Source: UBA2357 sp041916775
GTDB taxonomy: Bacteria > Pseudomonadota > Gammaproteobacteria > Burkholderiales > Rhodocyclaceae
Assembly (NCBI GenBank): GCA_041916775.1
Contig: JAYRYZ010000003.1
Span: 124,001 to 188,000, forward strand
Reading direction: 5' to 3'
Length of the DNA stretch: 64,000 nt
Under the pieces are notes generated by a model. It did not search any database and was not told the origin of the DNA. It worked only from the letters and a program-made list of their open reading frames with translations. Positions 59,091 through 64,000 of this stretch are shown here, piece after piece. How positions within the stretch are numbered: the stretch's first letter is position 1; each line of letters opens with the position of its first letter. A program made the translations under genes and the position numbers.

Positions 59091-60221
59091 GTGGGGCAGG
59101 ACAGGACAGCGCTGGTGCTGACGGGGGGGGGTGCGCGGGCAGCCTATCAGGTGGGCGTCCTCAATGCCATCCGCGAGATCCGCGGCAAACGCCCGGGCAA
59201 CCCATTCCCCATCCTGTGCGGGACCTCCGCCGGTGCGATCAACGCGACCGCGCTGGCGGTGTTCTCCGACGATTTCGGGATGGCGGTGCGCAAGCTGTCC
59301 TGGATCTGGCGCAACTTCCATGTGCAGCATGTGTATCGCGCAGACGCCCTGGCGCTGCTTGAGACGGGCCTGCGCTGGGGCGCGACCTTCAGCCTCGGCT
59401 GGTTGATCCGCCAGACGCCGCGCTCGCTGCTCGACAACAGCCCCTTGCGCGCGCTGTTGAGCCGGGTGTACGACTTCTCCGCGATCGGGCGCGCAATCGA
59501 GGCGGGCAACCTGCATGCACTGAGCGTGGCGGTGTCGGGCTACTCCTCGGGTGAGAACCTCGCCTTCTTTCAGGCGGCGGAAGGTGTCGAGGGGTGGCGT
59601 CGCGCGCAGCGGCTGGGCGTGCGTACCGTGCTGACCGTCGACCATCTGCTTGCGAGCAGTGCAATTCCCTTCGTGTTTCCTGCGGTGAAGATCAATCGCG
59701 AGTTCTTCGGGGACGGCTCGATGCGTCAGCTCGCGCCGGTGAGTCCCGCAATTCACCTCGGCGCCGAGCGCATTCTGGTGATAGGATCCGGCCGGCTCGC
59801 CGAGGAGGGCAGACAGCGCGGCGACACCTATCCTTCACCGGCCCAGATCGCCGGTCATGCGATGTCAAGCATCTTCCTCGATGGCTTGGCCATCGACGTG
59901 GAGCGCATGCAGCGCATCAATGCGACGCTCAATGCGTTTTCCCCCGAGCAGCGTGCCGCGGCTGGACTTCAGTTGCGGCCGATCGAGGTGTTGGTGATCT
60001 CGCCGTCGCAGCGGCTCGATGCCATCGCAGGCGCCCATCGCGACGAACTGCCCCAGCCTCTGCGCGCGGTTCTGCGTGGTGTGGGTGCGACGCGGCGGGG
60101 CGGGTCGACCCTGCTCTCCTACTTGCTGTTCGAGCCCGGCTTCACGCGGGCCTTGATGGAGCTGGGCTATGCCGATGCGCTCTCCCGTCGTGCGGAGGTC
60201 GAGGCCTTTCTCCGGCTGTGA
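59091..60221 (+). CDS. Patatin-like phospholipase
   Basis: This 376-aa protein has the oxyanion-hole motif LTGGGARAAYQVG (residues 10-22), the nucleophile S46 in GTSAG and the catalytic-dyad D208 in FFGDGSMRQLAP. Members hydrolyse membrane phospholipid acyl chains; RssA/YchK-type relatives are poorly understood. No signal peptide is visible, so it is probably cytosolic or peripheral. The start is GTG at 59091. It is in the same direction as maeB with a 52-base gap. Confidence 0.9.
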   Translation: MGQDRTALVLTGGGARAAYQVGVLNAIREIRGKRPGNPFPILCGTSAGAINATALAVFSDDFGMAVRKLSWIWRNFHVQHVYRADALALLETGLRWGATFSLGWLIRQTPRSLLDNSPLRALLSRVYDFSAIGRAIEAGNLHALSVAVSGYSSGENLAFFQAAEGVEGWRRAQRLGVRTVLTVDHLLASSAIPFVFPAVKINREFFGDGSMRQLAPVSPAIHLGAERILVIGSGRLAEEGRQRGDTYPSPAQIAGHAMSSIFLDGLAIDVERMQRINATLNAFSPEQRAAAGLQLRPIEVLVISPSQRLDAIAGAHRDELPQPLRAVLRGVGATRRGGSTLLSYLLFEPGFTRALMELGYADALSRRAEVEAFLRL

Positions 60222-60419
60222 GCTGCAGGCATCTGATTCTTCACTATCTTCATTGATAAAGAAAAGATGATGAATGAGTTTGATGAGGCCCCTTTCTTCA
60301 GGAACGCGTACTCCGTCGGGTCCGGCAAGTTGAAACTTCTTTAAAAAAGCTTGATATCTGTCTATTTTTATTGAGAATAGTGATCTGTAAGGCTTTGTTG
60401 CCTGAATTGGGTGAAGATC

Positions 60420-61544
60420 ATGGTAATTCGCACGCTAACTGCAGTGCTCGCATGCGTTGCGCTCCTGCATGCGGGTATGGACGAGGTGCTGGCGGCTGCG
60501 CCCGCAGCCTCCGGTCAGCAGAAGTCGTCGGCTTCCGCTGCCAAGAACTCGACCGCGACCAAGAAGGTCGTCAAGAAAACCACAAAGCAGTCCGCCAAGA
60601 AGACTTCGCAGAAGAAAAAGCTTGCTGCCAAGAAAAGTGGCAAGAAGCCGGTGGCAGCGAAACGCAGCGCGAAGAAATCCGCCGCAGCCGCCGCGCCGGC
60701 AGCCGCGGCCGCACAGACGTACGCGCTAGACAAGGATGGCAATCCGGTGCTCTCATCGGCGGCTTTCGTCGTCGTGCATCAGAAGACCGGTGAGGTGTTG
60801 GCCGAAAAGCGTGCCGAGCAGACCACCCCGATTGCATCGATCACCAAGTTGATGACCGCCATGGTCGTGCTGGATGCCGCGCAGAGTCTATCCGAAGTGC
60901 TGACCATCGACTCCGGTGATATCGACACCTTGAAGGGTACGCGCTCCCGTCTTGGTGTCGGTACCCGCCTGACCCGGGAAGAGATGCTGCGACTTGCGCT
61001 GATGTCCTCTGAGAACCGCGCATCTTCCGCGCTGGCACGTCACTATCCAGGCGGAGAAGCGGCCTTCGTGTTCGCGATGAACATAAAGGCGCGGCTGATC
61101 GGACTGACCGATACCCGCTTCGCGGACAGCACCGGGCTCAGCCCGGAGAATGTTTCGAGTCCGCGCGACTTGGTGAAGATGGTCCAGGCAGCGTCGACCT
61201 ATCCGCTCATCCGCGAGTTCTCGACCACGCAGGAGCGCTATGTGGAGGTGGGTAGTCGCACACTGCACTTCATCAACAGCAATGGATTGGTGCGCGACCC
61301 CGACTGGCAGGTCGGCTTGTCCAAGACCGGCTACATCCGAGAGGCGGGGCGTTGTCTCGTGATGCAGACCTGGGTGCAGGGCGAGCCGGTGATCATGGTG
61401 CTGATGGATTCGCAGGGCAAGTACACGCGCGTGGCCGATGCGCGCCGAGTGCGCCGCTGGCTGGAAACCACCGCGCCACAACGACATGCGCAACTCGGAC
61501 GCGAGCGCCAGCAGGCGCAGGTGATCGCGGCCGCGGTGCACTGA
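60420..61544 (+). CDS. pbpG: D-alanyl-D-alanine endopeptidase, PbpG type, with lysine-rich segment
   Basis: This 374-aa serine peptidase of the S11 family has a signal peptide (about 1-26) and a low-complexity K/A/S/T-rich segment (about 38-98). The catalytic domain has S140-I-T-K143, S197-E-N199 and a KTG motif (GLSKTGYI) near residue 305. It cleaves peptide cross-links in periplasmic peptidoglycan. I prefer the ATG at 60420, with GGTGA upstream, over a GTG three codons earlier. The basic segment is unusual and is discussed in the findings. Confidence 0.88.
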   Translation: MVIRTLTAVLACVALLHAGMDEVLAAAPAASGQQKSSASAAKNSTATKKVVKKTTKQSAKKTSQKKKLAAKKSGKKPVAAKRSAKKSAAAAAPAAAAAQTYALDKDGNPVLSSAAFVVVHQKTGEVLAEKRAEQTTPIASITKLMTAMVVLDAAQSLSEVLTIDSGDIDTLKGTRSRLGVGTRLTREEMLRLALMSSENRASSALARHYPGGEAAFVFAMNIKARLIGLTDTRFADSTGLSPENVSSPRDLVKMVQAASTYPLIREFSTTQERYVEVGSRTLHFINSNGLVRDPDWQVGLSKTGYIREAGRCLVMQTWVQGEPVIMVLMDSQGKYTRVADARRVRRWLETTAPQRHAQLGRERQQAQVIAAAVH

Positions 61545-61611
61545 GCGTCCATGGCGTTTCCGTTGCCACCACGCCGCCCGTGATCACGACGCGGTGTGAT
61601 GGTGAGAGAGT

Positions 61612-62391
61612 TCAGTTGCGGCTTCGCTCCACGTAGCCGAGTGCGCGCGAGATATCCGCTGCCACCTCACGGACGAGCGGAGCGCGATCCGGGTTGAAGC
61701 GTTCCGATGGTGTGGATAGCGACAGGCAGGCGACGAGCGCGCCAGAGTCGTCGCGAATGCCTGCTGCGATACAGCGCACGCCGGTCTCCACTTCGTCCAG
61801 GTCGAACGCCACGTTGTGGCGGCGCACCTTCTCGAGTTCCTTCTCGAGTGCCGTCAACTGCGTGATCGACGATGGCGTGGTGCCCGGCAGGCCGGTTCGG
61901 CGAGCGTACTCGCGCACCTTGTCCGCGCCGTCCTCCACCAGGAACAGCTTGCCCGATGCAGTGGTGTGCAGCGGCGCGCGGCCGCCGACGATGTGCACTA
62001 CGCGCACGGCCGAGCGTCCGCTCGAGGTGCGATCCACATAAACGATCTCGTCACCGTCGCGGATGCCAAGGTTGACGCTCTCGCCCGTCTCCGTGTGCAG
62101 TCCAAGCATGAACGGCATGGCGGTCTCGCGCAACGAGATGCGCGACTTCACCAGACTACCGAGTTCCAGCAGGCGAATCCCCAACCTGTAGGTGCCGCCA
62201 TCCCCGCGCTCGACGAAGCCGCTCTGTGCCATCGCGCCAAGTATGCGGTGCGCGGTCGAGGGGTGCAGGCCGCTCTCGATCGCGATCTGCTTCAGCGGCG
62301 CAGGATCGGGGTGGCAAGCCAGTACGTCGAGCAGCCTCATCATGCGTTCGACGACCTGGATAGGGTTCTTGGGTTCGGTGCTGGTGGTCAC
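61612..62391 (-). CDS. IclR-family transcriptional regulator
   Basis: This 259-aa protein has an N-terminal winged helix (about 10-75, LKQIAIESGLHPSTAHRILGAMAQSGFVERG) and the IclR effector domain (about 85-255, with TASGKLFLV and GVRCIAAGIRDDSGALVACLSLSTPSER). Its target is unknown; it is divergent from the Mrp-type antiporter gene, but IclR proteins usually control aromatic or organic-acid catabolism. Confidence 0.92.
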   Translation of the reverse strand: MTTSTEPKNPIQVVERMMRLLDVLACHPDPAPLKQIAIESGLHPSTAHRILGAMAQSGFVERGDGGTYRLGIRLLELGSLVKSRISLRETAMPFMLGLHTETGESVNLGIRDGDEIVYVDRTSSGRSAVRVVHIVGGRAPLHTTASGKLFLVEDGADKVREYARRTGLPGTTPSSITQLTALEKELEKVRRHNVAFDLDEVETGVRCIAAGIRDDSGALVACLSLSTPSERFNPDRAPLVREVAADISRALGYVERSRN

Positions 62392-62437
62392 GCTGATTTC
62401 GATGTGCGGCAGAATGCGGCAAGTCTAACCGTGCGAT

Positions 62438-62460
62438 GCGATTTCGCCTAGTGAAATAGC
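62438..62460. promoter_or_regulatory. Inverted repeat, candidate IclR-type operator
   Basis: GCGATTTC (62438-62445) and GAAATAGC (62453-62460) match as an inverted repeat at 7 of 8 positions with a 7-base spacer, 47 bases upstream of the regulator start. The GAAAT/ATTTC half-sites resemble the E. coli IclR recognition core, though in a different arrangement. Confidence 0.35.
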
Positions 62461-62664
62461 GTACGAGCCGGTCGATGCGATCGCGCATTCGGCAGACTGT
62501 TGTTTGTGGTTGCGACGAGTTTGCAAGAATAGGCTTTCGCTGCGGGAGCGTTTACAGTTCCATGCGCGTTGCGGGGGGCGCGTTGAGGCGAGCCCGGTGA
62601 GCTTGCGTCATTCGGCAAGAGAATCGCCAATCCCGTGCCTGAATCGTTGCCCGCCGAGGTGGAG

Positions 62665-64000
62665 ATGAGTCTTGCCCTGATCGTGATGCTGCCGTTTCTC
62701 GGTGCCGTGCTCCCGGCGCTGATGATCCGGGTCGGACGCAATGCCTGCGCGATCTCCGCCGCATCGGTGACACTGCTCGCGTTGGCGCTGCTCCTGGGGC
62801 ACGCACCCACCGTGCTGGCCGGGGAGGTGCACTGGTTCGGAGTGGATTGGCTCCCGGTGCTGGGGCTCAACGTGCATTTCTTCCTCGACGGGTTGGGGTT
62901 GCTCTTTGCCGGCCTCATTCTCGGCATCGGCCTACTCATCATCCTCTACGCGCGTTTCTATCTCGCGAAGCAGGATCCGATGGGCAACTTCTACACCTAC
63001 CTGTTGCTCTTCCAGGGCGCGATGGTGGGGATCGTCCTGTCTGACAACATCCTGTTGCTGCTGATCTTCTGGGAGTTGACGAGTCTCTCGTCCTTCCTGC
63101 TCATCGGATTTTGGGGGCATCTGCCGGAAGGGCGGCAGGGCGCCAGGATGGCGCTTGCGGTCACCGGTGCGGGCGGACTGTCGATGATCGCGGGCATGCT
63201 GATGCTCGGCAGCATCGTGGGTTCTTACGATCTGACCGAGATCCTCGTCCATCGTGAGGCCATTCAGGCGTCGCCGCTCTACCTCCCGGCATTGGTGCTG
63301 ATCCTGCTCGGTTGTTTCGCCAAGAGTGCCCAGTTCCCGTTCCACTTCTGGCTGCCACATGCAATGGCCGCGCCCACGCCGGTGTCCGCCTACCTGCACT
63401 CGGCGACGATGGTGAAGGCCGGGCTGTTCCTGATGGCGCGGCTGTGGCCGGTGCTGGCGGGCACCGAGGCCTGGTTCTACCTGGTGGCCACCACCGGGTT
63501 GGTGACGATGCTGCTCGGTGCGGGCATCGCCCTCTTCAAGGACGATCTCAAGGGGCTGCTTGCCTTCTCCACCGTGAGCCACCTTGGGCTGGTGACGATG
63601 CTGCTCGGTTTCGGCACGCCGATGGCGGCGGTTGCGGCGGTATTCCATGTCATCAACCACGCAACCTTCAAGGCGGCGCTGTTCATGAACGCGGGCATCA
63701 TCGACCATGAGGCGGGTACACGCGACATTCGCCGGCTGGGTGGGCTGGCGCTGCTGATGCCCATCACCGCGACCCTGGCGATGGTGGCCGCGGCCTCAAT
63801 GGCGGGCTTGCCGCTCTTGAACGGCTTCCTGTCCAAGGAGATGATGTTGCACGAGGCGGCGCAGACCACGTGGTTCGGCCAACGTGGCCTCGTACCTGTG
63901 TTGGCGACGCTGGCTGCGGTGTTCTCGGTGGCGTATTCGCTGCGTTACGTGGTGCATGTCTTCTTCGGTCGCCGGCGCGGCGACTATCCTTCTGCACCGC
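62665..64000 (+). CDS. mrpA: Monovalent cation/proton antiporter subunit A (MrpA/MnhA), N-terminal part
   Basis: The gene runs off the right edge; 445 codons are present of a family usually over 900 aa. The product is a polytopic membrane protein related to NuoL/NuoN proton channels. It shows the conserved glutamate in LLIFWELTSLSSFLLIGFW and the lysine/histidine path CFAKSAQFPFHFWLPHAMAAPTPVSAYLHSATMVKAG. Mrp complexes export Na+ in exchange for H+ and serve alkali and salt tolerance. The ATG at 62665 follows GAGGTGGAG. Remaining mrp genes should follow outside the window. Confidence 0.9.
   Translation, partial: MSLALIVMLPFLGAVLPALMIRVGRNACAISAASVTLLALALLLGHAPTVLAGEVHWFGVDWLPVLGLNVHFFLDGLGLLFAGLILGIGLLIILYARFYLAKQDPMGNFYTYLLLFQGAMVGIVLSDNILLLLIFWELTSLSSFLLIGFWGHLPEGRQGARMALAVTGAGGLSMIAGMLMLGSIVGSYDLTEILVHREAIQASPLYLPALVLILLGCFAKSAQFPFHFWLPHAMAAPTPVSAYLHSATMVKAGLFLMARLWPVLAGTEAWFYLVATTGLVTMLLGAGIALFKDDLKGLLAFSTVSHLGLVTMLLGFGTPMAAVAAVFHVINHATFKAALFMNAGIIDHEAGTRDIRRLGGLALLMPITATLAMVAAASMAGLPLLNGFLSKEMMLHEAAQTTWFGQRGLVPVLATLAAVFSVAYSLRYVVHVFFGRRRGDYPSAP

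Overview
The window is GC-rich bacterial DNA of betaproteobacterial type, most like the Rhodocyclales (Azoarcus/Thauera/Aromatoleum group). This placement rests on gene order, protein character and codon use and was not tested by a database search. Genes are tightly packed, many with 1-4 base start/stop overlaps, and GTG or TTG starts are common. I saw no rRNA, tRNA, CRISPR array, prophage or intact insertion sequence.

Region 1 (1-23175) is one continuous plus-strand transcription/translation superblock. It runs from the end of rpoB through rpoC, rpsL-rpsG-fusA-tuf, rpsJ, the S10 block (rplC to rpsQ), the spc block (rplN to secY, infA, rpmJ) and the alpha block (rpsM-rpsK-rpsD-rpoA-rplQ). A perfect 14-bp hairpin terminator closes it. 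Internal promoters are visible before rpsL, rplC, rplN and rpsM. Terminator-like hairpins sit between promoter and gene before rpsL and rplC, which suggests attenuation.

Region 2 (23221-33415) holds housekeeping genes: an Hsp15-type S4 protein, galE, a small unknown, uvrA, an MFS transporter, ssb, a PatB/MalY-type C-S lyase, and an MBL hydrolase - TcdA - CbiX group.

Region 3 (33507-40557) holds an RND efflux pair with a small DUF2892 membrane protein, a free-standing GHKL ATPase resembling anti-sigma kinases, a PilZ protein, dsbB and ybiB.

Region 4 (40621-47888) is the most distinctive part. A minus-strand, five-gene, nearly gapless operon encodes a PAS sensor kinase, a FixJ-type regulator, methylthioribose-1-phosphate isomerase (MtnA), a class II aldolase and a GlxA/AraC-type regulator. 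Convergent to it is a tandem pair of beta-hydroxyacid dehydrogenases. MtnA plus a FucA-like aldolase is the core of the DHAP shunt, which recycles 5'-methylthioadenosine or 5'-deoxyadenosine, here apparently tied to its own two-component system.

Region 5 (48024-53045) holds a small membrane/zinc-ribbon protein, PilS-PilR, AmpD and a lytic transglycosylase with a long leader.

Region 6 (53117-64000) holds an aminotransferase, a 145-bp inverted-repeat (MITE-like) element next to the pckG stop codon, pckG, a divergent malic enzyme-phosphotransacetylase fusion, a patatin-like lipase, a PbpG-type endopeptidase with a histone-like lysine/alanine segment, an IclR regulator, and the start of an Mrp-type antiporter subunit A that runs off the window.
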